A program made the position numbers and the translations under genes. Below are positions 1 to 14,686 of a stretch of DNA of 64,000 nucleotides, piece by piece. Position 1 is the first letter of the stretch. Each line of letters opens with the position of its first letter. The notes beneath the pieces were generated by a model. That model was given only the letters and a program-made list of their open reading frames with translations. It searched no databases and had not been told where the DNA came from. Source of the DNA: Trachythela sp. YZ-2020 (taxonomy: Eukaryota; Cnidaria; Anthozoa; Malacalcyonacea; Clavulariidae); the NCBI GenBank assembly GCA_016169945.1, contig JADLSH010000254.1, positions 930,001 to 994,000 on the forward strand, written 5' to 3'.

Positions 1-47
1 AATAAGATAGCTGGAGATAACATGAAATAAAACTAATGCAATCTAAC

Positions 48-1169
48 CTTTGGTATCGTCGTTGCTCTCCAAAATACAATTTAGCCAGACGTACGAAGGT
101 ATATCTGACACGGTGTTGAATATTACGCCCGCCAAGAGAACACACTGGAAAAAATTGATAGACAATATGTTACTAAGCTTGATTTTGTAATCTTGTAATG
201 TAGTCAATCATGGATGGATCCCAATACCTTAATTAGTATAGAAGGTCCTTCGTGTGTGATTTTGTGGTGTATTATCAATATAATAATAAAAATAGCAACT
301 TGAAGTAGCCACAGGAAAATATGAGCGATCCAATAAAATACATTCCTTGAAAGAGAATGGAAAGCATTCATAAAATTATAAGGGTGGGGGATTGTTACTT
401 GATGGGGGATTGTTACTTGGTGGGGGATTGTTACTTGATGGGGGATTGTTACTTGATGGGGGATTGTTACTTGGTGGGGGATTGTTACTTGATGAGTGAC
501 TGACTGCACTGATTTGATGTGCTTGAAAACTCGTTTAAGTAGAGCTGTGGTTGGTTCTCTCCGATTTTCCTCGCTCACCAAAAGTTAACCCTGCCACCTC
601 AGCAGACATGGATGCAGTCAGAGCTCCCTAGTTTAAAGCCTTCGACTTGGTCACCATTTTAACTGCGTCCTTTGCAATTCAGCTCTCAGTAGCAAGAAAA
701 TATGATAATTCACACCCCCAAAACTCAAGCATTATTTTAAGTTCATATCATGCAAACAGTTATTGAAGTTACTTGAAGAAGGGACACTTACTTTTCTTCT
801 ATCCAACCAGCAATAAAAAATCCAGCAGACAATAAAAATAATCCCACAAAAAATACATCCGCCTTTGAAGGTCTCTAAAAAATAAGAACATAATTATATA
901 CTATTTTTAAAGTGCATGGTAAATCCGTAAATGACTCCTTCAAGATAAACATTAAAACATACGTACACTTATATTATTTGGATTCAATGCTGCATGTTAT
1001 CCTCGGTCTGCAGGCATCTCTATGTTGGGACTAGAGATGCCTGCAGAGGAGGTTATAAACTGCATTGCATGTTTTAAAGACCAACCTGAAAAACTACCAT
1101 TCCACTTTGTTGAAATAAAATAGGTGTTGTTTCGTCGACACTACTAGTGGCAATACTAGTAGCCGTCAT
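48..1169 (-). CDS. Multi-pass membrane protein, 3' part beyond the window (unrecognised)
   Basis: Four exons on the minus strand join in phase with consensus splice sites: 1169-1086 (28 codons from an ATG, ends CAG/GT), 874-792, 345-228 and 144-48; the last ends one base into a codon and the gene continues left of position 1. The 127 residues visible contain three hydrophobic stretches: about residues 33-52 (FFVGLFLLSAGFFIAGW), 57-80 (WIAHIFLWLLQVAIFIIILI) and 96-113 (CVLLAGVIFNTV). The N-terminal 28 residues are Ser/Thr-rich with an NMT glycosylation-type site at the start of the exon. I do not recognise the family. Matching phases across three introns (phase 0, 2, 0) is the main support that this is real coding sequence. 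Two further upstream exons (2095-2032 and 1914-1892) may belong to it. Confidence 0.55.
384..495. repeat. 18-nt intronic minisatellite
   Basis: About six copies of an 18-nt unit (GGGGGATTGTTACTTGAT with A/G variants) lie in the intron between the exons at 792-874 and 228-345. Because the unit is a multiple of three and lacks stops it makes a false coding frame (repeated HQVTIP) on the minus strand. Confidence 0.9.
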
Positions 1170-1891
1170 GTTGTCATATGCTGAAAATGAAATGGTTTAA
1201 CTACTTTTTGTATTTATATTAGATCACAGCTAGGTGCTGCCAGGCGAAGGTGAATGCTGTATCAATCACGTAATTTTAATGATTGAGCAGATTTTTAATT
1301 TAAAAACCAGAGGGGAATCAGAAGACTGCCATCCTCCACCAGTGAAAGTCAAGTATTCATGCATAAATTATACATGCACTAATTACAAAATCAATTCTTT
1401 TCATGAGTACATACAGAAAAAACCATTGGTTGTTTTTAATGGGATAATCCCCCCAAAATCCAATTATCTTTGTTTTATCGCGCCATTTCTTTGATTTTCA
1501 CGACACATCTTACACCTCACCTTCCTCTCTGTGTTTCCACTGATATTTAACAGAAAATACCAATGATAGTATCTATTAATTACAAAACAAAATTGAGTCT
1601 TTGGTTCCAGTATAGGTAGCGATAAGCAATATTTATATGAGCATAGTTGAAGGGTTTAACTACCTGAAAAATATTAAAAGGAACTTTGACGTTTCGAGCA
1701 AAGGCCATAATCCTCTGTAAGTTTAACATTCACTCGAAACATAAGATTTTTGACATTTTTATTTAGACCAAACATATATATAGCAAAACAATTGCACCAA
1801 CTTTAATAAATATATATATATAGTTAACTTAAGAATTATGAATAATAGAAAATTGATGCAAGTGACACATAATAATTTACAATTAACTTAC

Positions 1892-2095
1892 ACTAAACAG
1901 GTTTGCCAACCAAGCTGCAATATAATGTTAAAAAGAGCCATTAAATTTTACAGTGCATGCTTTTGTAAGTATTGTGATTCAGATTAAAGTATACTGTCTG
2001 CAACCTAGCTGACTGGCTACAAATAACTTACCAGTAATCACCGGGTAGCTTTTCTTTGTTTTATCTTCATTAAACCACAAGTTTAGACCACTCAT
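1892..2095 (-). CDS. Possible 5' exons of the membrane-protein gene
   Basis: Two minus-strand exons with good splice signals. 2095-2032 opens with ATG (MSGLNLWFNEDKTKKS...) and ends at a GTAAGT donor after one base of a codon. 1914-1892 (23 nt) follows a TTGCAG acceptor and completes that codon, giving AWLANLFS before a GTAAGT donor. Joined to the exon at 1180-1086 at the consensus donor, the frame meets a stop; a donor two bases earlier (GTGTAAG) would keep the frame open. Either the weaker donor is used, the exon at 1180 is skipped (the phase also fits the exon at 874), or this is a separate or alternative 5' end. Confidence 0.35.
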
Positions 2096-2649
2096 AATTG
2101 AACTTAATAATACAAAAGATATTATTAAGGTCAATCATTACCAGTGCATTGGTGCAACTAATCCATTCGAGGCCAAAGGCCGAGAATCTCTAGGGGATAC
2201 CCGGGGGTTTTGAAACAGCATTTTGTGCATTCTGAGACCACTCTGATCCCCACATAATATACAATGGTACGCAGCAAGAATCAAACCCACAATCTCAGAG
2301 GTGAAAGCTGCTTGCTCTGACAACAGCACCCGCATACCTAAGTGCAGTGAAGATAAAGAACCATATCCATTGCATATTTGATGTTGCTGTCGTACAAACT
2401 GAGTAGTTTAGAACTGTCACCCTGAATAATCAATTGTATCAAATTAAAACACGCAGTCATTCTTGATTAAACATGTCCACCCTTGCTCATATTAACCTTC
2501 ACTAACCTTGTGTATTTAAAGTGTGTTAACAAAGCGAATAAAACACAAAGACATCCATCTACCCAAAATAGTGAAGCAGCCACTTTTACCTCCGCAGCTA
2601 GTATGCCTAATTGATAAATGAGCAGTTTGAAATGTTAATTTAAATAATA

Positions 2650-3220
2650 ACTCTCTAATTATACAGACACTTCTCTAATACTGACATCTGTTTAATAACA
2701 CAAACACCTCTCTAATACAGACACCTCTCTAATAGGACACCTCCATGATACAGTCACCTCACTAATAGGGACACCTCCCTAATATGGACACCTCTCTAAT
2801 ACAGACACCTCTCTAATACAGACACCTCTCTAATACAGACACCTCTCTAATACAGACACCTCTCTAATATGAACACCTCTCTAATACAGACACCTCTCTA
2901 ATACAGACACCTCTCTAATACAGACACCTCTCTAATACAGACACCTCTCTAATACAGACACCTCTCTAATACAGACACCTCTCTAATACAGACACCTCTC
3001 TAATACAGACACCTCTCTAATACAGACACCTCTCTAATACAGACACCTCTCTAATACAGACACCTCTCTAATACAGACACCTCTCTATTACAGACACCTC
3101 TCTAATACAGACATCTCACTAATACGGACACCTCTCTAATACGGACACCTCTCTAATACGGACACCTCTCTAATATGAACACCTCTTTAATATGAACACC
3201 TCTCTAATACAGACACCTCT
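2650..3220. repeat. 17-nt minisatellite between the membrane-protein gene and KAT8
   Basis: Roughly 30 copies of ACACCTCTCTAATACAG, nearly perfect in the middle and degenerate at both ends (CTAATAGG, CTAATATGA variants). Single stray copies of the same unit occur near 11,490-11,515 and 55,965-55,990, so the motif is dispersed in this genome. It sits in the intergenic space between divergently transcribed genes. Confidence 0.95.
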
Positions 3221-4028
3221 GAAGCAACACAGTAAAATATCTGCATTACAGAGGTTCCATTTTATACATTTCTATATTTAAGCCCAAATATTTAGTACAT
3301 TGCAATGATAAAGATCCCAGCTTATGGATAAAAAGCTTTGCCGAATAGATAAATGTGGCATTTTCCGCAAAACAAAGCAATTATTTTTATCACCATGTAA
3401 ACATACAAAGAACTGAGGGTTATATTTAATAAATGATTTCAACCATTTCTTCATCTTACCTGAGAAATCGTTATCTTTAATGTTTTTAATGTCACACATT
3501 TTGATATGAATCAATGTATCTTCTATAGAATCAGCCGATAATGTTCACAGAATGACAAAATATTGTACATTTGGCGGTCTGCATACTAAAAAACATGTAG
3601 AAAATTACAAAATTGAAACTATTTATCATTTTGGGGGGAAAATGAATGAATAATGAGATTATGAGAATAAACGGAAGTTGGGAAAACACTTCAGACTCCC
3701 GAACATTTGCGGGTTGGAGAAAAAATTCCTTAGATTCACTTTTTCTCTGATTCCCAATAATCCGGGAAAAATTTTGGGTCTGTGACTCTAAAACAGATAT
3801 AAAATACATTAATCAGTCTTTCTGAGTAATAATCCTCAAAACGTTGCGTTAATCCCATAAAAATAATATAGAAAGTAGAAATGTAGACTATGCAAAATTC
3901 CTGTTTTTAAGGATAAATCTTTGAAATTGAGAGCCCTGCCCGCAACAATTGCGCCTTAAAATTCGTTCCGCCCGCATATGCCGAACTCGTGCTAAAAAGT
4001 TGTTGTTGTTTTTAATATTTGTGAGTTT
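3221..4028. other. Intergenic region upstream of KAT8
   Basis: No gene found. The last 130 bases before the KAT8 ATG are locally richer in CpG and GC than the surroundings (TTCCGCCCGCATATGCCG near 3965) and contain no TATA box, as expected for a housekeeping promoter. Promoter assignment is inference. Confidence 0.4.
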
Positions 4029-8128
<4,100 letters not shown>

Positions 8129-8263
8129 TATGGTGGACAAAAATGTTTGCTTGTCCGTGGCGGAAATATCCCACACTCTAATTTGTATTTTTTTTGTAAA
8201 TATTCACTGCATACTTAGACATATTTTATTCATCCCTATATAAATGGGTCTCAGTAAGAGTTA

Positions 8264-8521
8264 AGCCCCGTCAAACGAGGGTGTGGGTCAATGAGAGTTA
8301 CAACTCTTTCTCTCGCGTTTTACCGCCAACTCTCATCGACTCTCATGCACGGTCATCAACTTTGAGCTGGTTCAAATTGTGATGAGAGTTGATGAGAGTC
8401 TTCGCACGTATATCCAGTCTACTCTCGTGCAACTCTTGTTCTCGTTTGACCGGGACATGAGAGTTGATGAAACTCTCGTGTAAACTCTCGCTTGCCAACT
8501 CTCATCCTCGTATGAGCAGGG
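8264..8521. mobile_element. Foldback MITE, family X (GTCAAACGAGG termini)
   Basis: About 258 bp, both ends carrying inverted versions of a GTCAAACGAGG-type terminus followed by runs of GAGAGTTGATGAGAGTT. The interior has the family hallmark AGCTGGTTCAAATTGTGATG and TATCCAGTC...CTCTCGTGCAACTC. Other copies: 12,095-12,364, 22,651-23,740, 48,739-49,463 and 54,597-55,672. It has no coding capacity. The right end is degenerate (CCTCGTATGAGCAGGG). Confidence 0.8.
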
Positions 8522-8658
8522 CTGTACAGGGCAGCAGATGATAGTCAACTTTAGAAATGTTTGCACTAATTATATCATCACTAAACTAAATCTCTAAGTT
8601 TTATCTATCTGTATACGATACAGTTGAATTCGATAACCGGTATTAAAGTAACGGAATG

Positions 8659-8664
8659 AATAAA
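8659..8664 (+). terminator. Candidate polyadenylation signal of KAT8
   Basis: AATAAA about 530 bases after the KAT8 stop codon. It lies beyond the family X MITE at 8264-8521, so if it is the site used, the MITE is part of the 3' UTR. No canonical AATAAA was seen closer to the stop. Confidence 0.4.
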
Positions 8665-8854
8665 ATAATATAAATATTGTATTTTTTGTTTTAGTGTTGT
8701 CGCCTTACGTCATCGCCCTCATGTTGCATGAATCGGACAAAAAGATCGCTTGTTAATAATTATAATATTGTATTATATTGTATATTGTGTTTTGAATAAG
8801 AAAACATGCAAATAGCAAGGATATTGCATAACACTAGTCACTAAACAACCTAAT

Positions 8855-9445
8855 GCCATCTAATCACGATCCAGTGATCAGAATGTTCCATTGTCTTTTC
8901 ATTGTTTTGAAAAGCCACTGTTCTCCATGCCATCCAGTCACGATCCAGTGATCAGAATGTTCCATTGTCTTTTCATTGTTTTAAAAAGCCACTGTTCTCC
9001 ATGCCATTCAGTCACGATCCAGAGATCAGAATGTTCCATTGTCTTTCATTGTTTTAAAAAGCCACTGTTCTCCATGCCATCCAGTCACGATCCAGAGATC
9101 AGAATGTTCCATTGTCTTTTCATTGTTTTAAAAAGCCACTGTTCTCCATGCCATCCAGTCACGATCCAGAGATCAGAATGTTCCATTGTCTTTTCATTGT
9201 TTTAAAAAGTCACTGTTCTCCATGCCATCCAGTCACGATCCAGAGATCAGAATGTTCCATTGTCTTTTCATTGTTTGAAAAAGCCACTGTTCTCCATGCC
9301 ATCCAGTCACGATCCAGAGATCAGAATGTTTCATTGTCTTTTCATTGTTTTGAAAATCCCACTGTTCTCCATGCCATCCAGTCACGATCCAGAGATCAGA
9401 ATGTTCCATTGTCTTTTCATTGTTTTAAAATCCCACTGTTCTCCA
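8855..9445. repeat. 74-bp satellite, about eight copies
   Basis: Head-to-tail copies of a 74-bp unit containing ATCAGAATGTTCCATTGTC, CATTGTTTTAAAAAGCCACT and CTCCATGCCATCCAGTCACG. Copies differ by a few substitutions and 1-bp indels. The open frames across it (repeated MFHCLFIVLKSHC) are products of the repeat, not genes. The array is interrupted by a MITE at 9446. Confidence 0.95.
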
Positions 9446-9600
9446 AGGCCTGCTCTGGGACTCAACTCGCCTTAAATCGCCTTAAATCGCAATATTTCGC
9501 CTTAAATCGCCTTAACTCGCATTGCTTAAAGTCGCAATTTTTCCTTAAATCGCCTTAACTCACATTATCTCGCGGCGAGTTACCGTCCCAGAGCAGGCCT
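9446..9600. mobile_element. 155-bp MITE inserted in the 74-bp satellite
   Basis: Terminal inverted repeats of about 16 bp (AGGCCTGCTCTGGGAC / GTCCCAGAGCAGGCCT) with interior repeats of TCGCCTTAAA. The satellite target TCTCCA is present on both sides (9440-9445 and 9601-9606), so a 6-bp target duplication is visible. No coding capacity. Confidence 0.9.
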
Positions 9601-10177
9601 TCTCCATGTCATCCAGTCGCTCATCTTCACTATATTAGCATTCTACCAAAAGCCCTAATTTGGCTTTGCATAACAATATATAGAGGAATTGCCATTGGCA
9701 TTGCGCTGAAATTGGCGAAGAGTTACAGAGAATGTTATATTTATAAGAGTATTTTGAAAAGGAATTTTGAGCTAGCCATGACAAGTCAAAGAAGAAATAC
9801 CTTCAACCGAAAGCATAAAGGTCATCGCATATATATATATATTCCTATACTTAAGGAAAGCTCGATTTCAGAAGCTACAGAAGACGGTTTGATGTGGTAT
9901 TTAATTGAGATATCGGGCCTATGAGTCCAGGATGCAACAGATTGCATGACTGCAGTAATTATAATACATATATTATAGCGGTTCTGTTTTCTTCACTCCT
10001 GAGTCCTGATAACCTTAAGTGGATAATTTCTTTTGATAGTGACAGTATGCAATCACTTTAAACAAGAAATATTGAGAGTATTAACATCAGAACACTTAAG
10101 TCTTTATCACATAAAGACAGTTTTGATAAGTGAAGCTTTCAGACAGTGTTGAAACACAACGGTTATATACTGCATCG

Positions 10178-11699
10178 ATGCTGTTTGAAAAGATGAATGT
10201 ACTTCTTATCCTTGGACTTCTCTTTTTTGTTACTAACATCACAGGTATGTGAAAATAAATTGTGGAAATCGTTTATAGATAAAAATTAAAATGTAACCGA
10301 TACTCGATAGAGGATTGTTTTCAACACATCAAATGATGGTTTCGCACGAAGGCATTTCGTTAGGGGGGTGAGTTGATTATACAGTATAGTAACTCCTTGG
10401 CCCCAGGTTCGACACGTCGAAGTGTTTTTGAACCTTTCTCAGGTAGTGCAGATGCAAACCACAACAGCTTAATATTATGGACTTCTACTTAAATATATAA
10501 TTTTTAGGTGAGATGATGGACAAATCAGATGATGGACACCTCCTCGGAAAACGTGCACTAAGTTAGTATCAGTTTCTTGTTTATTTAAATCCACCGTAAC
10601 CCTTATCGTTATATTATATACGGTCGAACTTTCTAATATAACAGCCAAAATTCTAATATATTTCCTTTTAAAACAGTTCTGTAATACGGATTCTCTAACA
10701 AAATTGAAAAACATTTTCAACCTTCCTCCCGGTAGGATTTTGGGTTTTCCCAACCTTCCTCAAAATAACTGGAAATGTTCCAATATGCAGGCTTTTGCCT
10801 GGGTCGGTTTGCCAGGTAGCCATTGCAGTACTGCCAGTCTGACTGAGTGCTGACCAGTGAACTCTAAAGGCTAGTTCTCATATGTCGCAAGAATCGGCGA
10901 TGTCCATTGTCGGTGGTCATTGGTGTGTAAAATGCTTTGTCTGTCGGCAAAGAATACAATAGATCACCGACCATCGGCGACATATGAGAACTAGCCTTAA
11001 GTAAACTGGAACGCTAACTCCTATGATCAAGTCCTATGATTCGTTGAAGCCAAGCTAGTTTTTCTGAGTTTTGAGTTGAAATACTTAACGCCGAACATTG
11101 GGCTGTATATGAAATTGAAGCTATTAAAAAGTTCTATTTGATATAAAAACTTCAAGACTTTAGGCAAAATGGAAATACTTAAAAAATACAAAAACAACCG
11201 CAATTTTCCCTCAAAGTTTTAAGTATTTGCCTGAAGTCTTGAAGTTTTTATATCAAATAGAACTTTTTAATAGCTTCAATTTCATATACAGCCCAATGTT
11301 CGGTGTTAAGTATTTCAACTCAAAACTCAGAAAAACTGAATTAAGCTGGCTTCAATTCCCCCCCCCCTGCGTTAGCGTTCCAGTCTATTATAAGTTCAAT
11401 GGTGCTGACAGTTGCATGCTACTAATACTAGTCTAGTACTTACTGTTTGCAATGTTTTATTCAGTGTTTCACATTCCTCGTGAGTCTAAAAAGGGACACC
11501 TCTCTAATACGCGGACACTTTGCTCTCGTTTTATTGTTATATTCTCTTCACTTTAGAGGCAGATTGCAAAGGGTGTGTCAATTTATGTCTGTGGAAGTTC
11601 CATTGTGAAATGTGTTGGAAGGCATCGTGTGATCAGTCTGGCTGTACTTGCAAACCTGTCAGTGGAGGGGTTAGTATTCGCCTCCGGCCAGCGATATAA
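10178..11699 (+). CDS. Small secreted cysteine-rich peptide precursor (candidate antimicrobial or toxin-like peptide)
   Basis: Three exons join in phase: 10178-10244 (ATG at 10178 or, better for a signal peptide, in-frame ATG at 10193), 10508-10561 and 11557-11699. Exon 1 encodes a classical signal peptide (MNVLLILGLLFFVTN). Exon 2 encodes an acidic propeptide-like stretch ending in a dibasic Lys-Arg (HLLGKRAL). Exon 3 encodes a core with eight cysteines spaced C-x2-C-x3-C-x5-C-x2-C-x4-C-x4-C-x-C, then a short tail to TAA. Pre-pro-mature layout fits a secreted defence or venom-type peptide, but I recognise no named family. The last intron contains two inserted inverted-repeat elements (10868-10997, 11046-11355). 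A GTTAGT after 11669 could be a further donor, so the C-terminus is uncertain. Expression is not shown. Confidence 0.5.
10720..10850. repeat. Dispersed repeat, inverted copy at about 20,890-21,040
   Basis: TTGCCTGGG, then a GGTTTGCCAG-type stretch, CATTGCAGTACTGC and CAGTCTGACTGAGTGCTGAC occur here and, reverse-complemented, at 20,890-21,040. The two copies lie outside the main palindrome arms and roughly mirror its centre, so the inverted duplication may once have been larger; a simple dispersed repeat is equally possible. Confidence 0.6.
10868..10997. mobile_element. 130-bp MITE, PIF/Harbinger-like
   Basis: Terminal inverted repeats of about 20 bp (AGGCTAGTTCTCATATGTCG) flanked by the 3-bp direct repeat TAA (10865-10867 and 10998-11000). 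TWA target duplications are characteristic of PIF/Harbinger elements. It lies in intron 2 of the cysteine-rich peptide gene. Confidence 0.8.
11046..11355. mobile_element. Foldback element with about 140-bp arms
   Basis: The left arm (11,046-11,185) reappears reverse-complemented at 11,205-11,355, including TTGAAGCTATTAAAAAGTTC, TTGATATAAAAACTTCAAGA and TTTGAGTTGAAATACTTAAC. Only about 20 bases separate the arms. No coding capacity; in intron 2 of the cysteine-rich peptide gene. Confidence 0.85.
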
Positions 11700-11954
11700 A
11701 GCCAGCAACGCCGGGGAGGGGTGCACGGGGGGCCAAGCGTCCCTCCTGCCCTTTCCTAAGAGGGGCAAAAGTCCAAGAAGAGAACACAACTGTAAACTAG
11801 ACGATCAGTTCATATTGCGACCAATTTTCTATTGTTTTCTTTCTGTACTTCTCTATATCGATTTGTACATAGGAATAACGATTAAATTATTTGAAATTTG
11901 AAAATCATCGAAATCCCATGGAAAGGGCGTGGCAGCGAAAATTTTTCTCGACTG

Positions 11955-12092
11955 CCCTTGCGTTCGCATTGAACCCCCCTGCCCTACCATCGCTTTGGCG
12001 TCCCTGTATAACTCCCTCCTTCCCAACCATCCCTCGGGCGACCCCGTAAACCCCCCTGCCCTGCCCTACCATCCCTCCGGCGTCCCTCTATA
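11955..12092. repeat. Short copy of the 37-bp minisatellite
   Basis: Three to four units of CCCTGCCCTACCATC-CTC-GGCGTCCCT-TATAA, the unit of the long array at 21,433-22,645. As there, it runs directly into a family X MITE through TATAAAGCCTTGGTCAAACG. Confidence 0.85.
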
Positions 12093-12094
12093 AA

Positions 12095-12364
12095 GCCTTG
12101 GTCAAACGAGGATGAGAATTGAGATGAGAGTTAACAAGCGACAAGATTTTGCACGAGAGTTTCATCAACTCTAGTGTCCTGGTCAAACGAGAACAAGAGT
12201 TGCATGAGAGTTGACTGGATATTACCACGCGTACCGCTCAAACGAGGGAAAACTCTCATCAAAATTTGAACCAGCTCAAAGTTGATGAGATTTGGCGGTC
12301 AAACGCGGGCGAGAGTTGCAACTCTTACTGATTCTCATTAACTCTCATTCTCGTTTGACCGCGG
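12095..12364. mobile_element. Foldback MITE, family X, near-complete copy
   Basis: Begins CCTTGGTCAAACGAGGATGA and ends CATTCTCGTTTGACCGCGG, so the termini are inverted repeats of GTCAAACGAGGATGAGA type. Internally it has four GTCAAACG blocks and several ACTCTCATCA / TGATGAGAGT decamers in both orientations. This is the best single copy for defining the family. Confidence 0.85.
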
Positions 12365-12365
12365 A

Positions 12366-12860
12366 GTTTAACTAAACTAACTTTATATATACTAGATAGC
12401 TCTATCAGTTCTAAGCTGTTCTTCCTAGGTACAGTTCCAGTTGTTACAAGAGGAAACCGCAGTTTATACCCTGTATAAAATATCCGCAATATTTGGCAGA
12501 GTCGTACGTATCTTGATTAAACATGTTGTACCATTGTTTTGCAGTGTCGTTTAACAAATGGTTGTCAAAATGTCGTACAACGTCAACGAGCAAGAACTGG
12601 CGCAGCACCAAAGCGATCCACTTTGTCATAATTTACATGAAGTATGACAAATGGGAGGACTTCGAGTATGAAGTTGGCCCGGTTTCATGGGGTGACTAGT
12701 AAATAAGTGGTTCAAAAGTTCACATTTAGCTTCAAATTGCCTTAAATCTTGTAGGTTTGCATGGTGAAAATATATATCATTATTTTGTTTTGGGGAAACC
12801 ACTGCGTCTATTTTAAAAGGTATTGGTCAATAAAGCACGGGGGGAGATAATGAAAATTGA
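12366..12860. repeat. Segment duplicated directly at about 23,748-24,300
   Basis: Starts with a truncated 114-bp-family copy and continues through AAACCGCAGTTTATACCCTG and GGTTGTCAAAATGTCGTACA to the GGGGTGACTAGTAAATAAGT junction. The same order, in the same orientation, follows the family X MITE at 23,740. A minus-strand open frame here (FLLVDVVRHFDNHLL...) is shared by both copies, but I recognise nothing in it and do not call it a gene. Confidence 0.75.
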
Positions 12861-13060
12861 ATTGGGATGCACTAGGGGAACAGCAGAGACAGAGGTAAAA
12901 CGCTCAGGAAAATCCAGGCAAACCCCCTCCCCCCTCCTCCCCCCTCTCCTACGCCTATGGTTACACAACGTGCACGTGGTCAGCATGTAATAAATTGAAG
13001 CAACGTGATCTAAGCATCATATTTTATTGCAAAATCTTTCATAATAACATATAATCCTTG

Positions 13061-14372
13061 TTAATAGAATCGATAATTTTCGCATGATAAATTATAATAA
13101 CCAAAGAGTTGAACTGATGCAACAATATTTCCTGTCGTTTCAGGACCATCCAATACAGCTTTAACACGCTTGGATGAACTCGACATTGGGAAAACCATGT
13201 TTTCAGAATTGTACGACCAAGCCAATTGACGATAAGTTCTGTAGTAAAGTTCCCTTTCATCTTGAGTCTCTCCTCCTTCGTTAATTATATTGACAACAAG
13301 TTTACCACGTTTATCAGTTGATAACGTACCAGTAGAAATTTTAGCATAAACTACCACTTCAATTGCTTCTTCAGGAACTCCAGCATCTTTTAGACTGATC
13401 TCAACCATTCTGCCGGTAACAGGATGAGCGGGATCTTGAAGCTTATGGAACTAGATGAAGAAAATACTGTACGATTAATCTTCACTTAACCTAATACTCA
13501 CTAAAGGTTCCTGCTCGAGTGCCGGGATGTTTTAGTTGTACTAATAACTGCGTAGGATCAGGGGGCGCACATTAAAAAAATATTTAGGGAGGTATTCATT
13601 GTTCTGGGACCGACTTGATATATATTTTGCCACATCAATACCACGTGTACAGTTTATTCAAATGCTTGTATAAGGAGAAAGCTATCAAGTAGTGTGGAGC
13701 TATACCTTACATACTTCTCCTAACCATTTTAAGAATCCTCTCCGCGCATTCTGCCATAAATGGTTGCAGATTTATAGTATATACAGTTTGTTTTTACAAT
13801 ATTTCGTGTTTTATAGATCAGTTACTGTGTCAACTATTCTAGTCGTCCTTGAGGAATGTAGGGGGATATATGGGGGCATTCTTCCCCAGAGAAATTTTGA
13901 AATTTAGCAATTACTCATTGGGCAGCTATCAAAAATTGAAAGTTGGTAACTAGTTGAAGGTCTGAGAAAAGTTTGGTGCTTTGTCCACTCTATATATATC
14001 TTGCTATCTCATTGCGCTTAAGCGACCTGACTACGAGGGGTTGCTGCATGTATTTCTAGTATATCAAGCAATACTTACGACTTTATGACATTGTGGGTCA
14101 TGTACGGCGCCGGCGCTGCTTGCCATCTAAACAATTGTAATATAGGAAAATATAAATGGTGGAAGACAACATTTTTAAGTCAGGTTAAATAGTTATTCTG
14201 TACAGATGTCCGCAAAACCACGACAATAAAACATCGTGCATATGTTTTAAATAGATATTGAATTGCTTTGTTATGGCTAATGCTGTTTTAAACTTATTCA
14301 AACCAAAGAAAATTACAAAAATCTTACCAAAATGCAAGCCAAGAGAGCGAAACAGCCAAAAATCAAAGTCAT
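13061..14372 (-). CDS. Small secreted protein, family copy A (unrecognised family)
   Basis: Three coding exons join in phase 0: 14372-14328 (15 codons, hydrophobic signal MTLIFGCFALLACIL), 14126-14079 (16 codons, MASSAGAVHDPQCHKV) and 13450-13061 (129 codons and stop); 160 residues. A 5' UTR exon ends at 14585 with CTTTCAG/GTAAG. The mature protein is rich in beta-type alternation with core motifs ISLKDAGVPEEAIEVVVYAK, GETQDER.LYY and AWSYNSENM.FP..SSSKRVKA, and has one cysteine near each end (PQC and LSC) that may pair. The pattern DAGVP..A.EV.VYA followed by a Trp-x-x-NSENM block recalls small secreted proteins common in cnidarian genomes, from memory and unchecked. AATAAA at 13,023-13,028 (minus) is the likely polyA signal. 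Paralogues: B, C, D, E, F, G in this window. Confidence 0.75.
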
Positions 14373-14584
14373 GTCGTTAAATTGGATTCTAGATAAGACA
14401 TTAAAGAAAAATATAGAAAAACAATAACAGTTTGTAGCAATAACGCATCCAAGATCTAGCCTATGACAATTCCTAGGTATATGATATATATTTTATACAA
14501 TGACCGAATCAAACATCCGAATAATGTCCAGTATACCTGGATTTAGTGACAAACTTAGTACATGTATTAAATTTCATTTCTTAC

Positions 14585-14665
14585 CTGAAAGATTGAATTA
14601 CTTCTCGCGATAGTATCGAATGTGTTGATCACTGAAAATTGCCTGTGATTTGAAGTAAAATGCTG
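14585..14665 (-). other. 5' UTR exon of gene A
   Basis: Ends CTTTCAG/GTAAGAAATG at 14,585; the same exon and donor are conserved in copies B, C, E and G. The 5' limit is estimated from the TATA box at 14,677-14,686. Confidence 0.55.
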
Positions 14666-14676
14666 TTGTGAGACGA

Positions 14677-14686
14677 CTTATATATA
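14677..14686 (-). promoter_or_regulatory. TATA box of gene A
   Basis: TATATATAAG on the minus strand, about 30 bases upstream of the estimated transcript start. The same TATATAAG is kept in copies C, E and G but is missing from copy B, which lacks about 26 bases at this point. Confidence 0.6.

Noticed and set aside
204..581. A single 125-codon exon with HQVTIP repeats
   Set aside because: The repeat is an intronic minisatellite; splice signals and phase support only 228-345 as coding.
2650..3220. A CRISPR-like array
   Set aside because: Units are contiguous with no unique spacers, and the setting is an animal genome; it is a minisatellite. The same holds for the other tandem arrays.
8891..9558. 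Open frames with repeated MFHCLFIVLKSHC
   Set aside because: Read-through of a 74-bp satellite in several overlapping frames; no start context, no splice signals, no conservation beyond the repeat.
12444..12629. Shared minus-strand frame FLLVDVVRHFDNHLL (also at 23,812)
   Set aside because: Two copies of one duplicated segment; no recognisable domain, and the second copy differs without favouring silent changes as far as I can judge.
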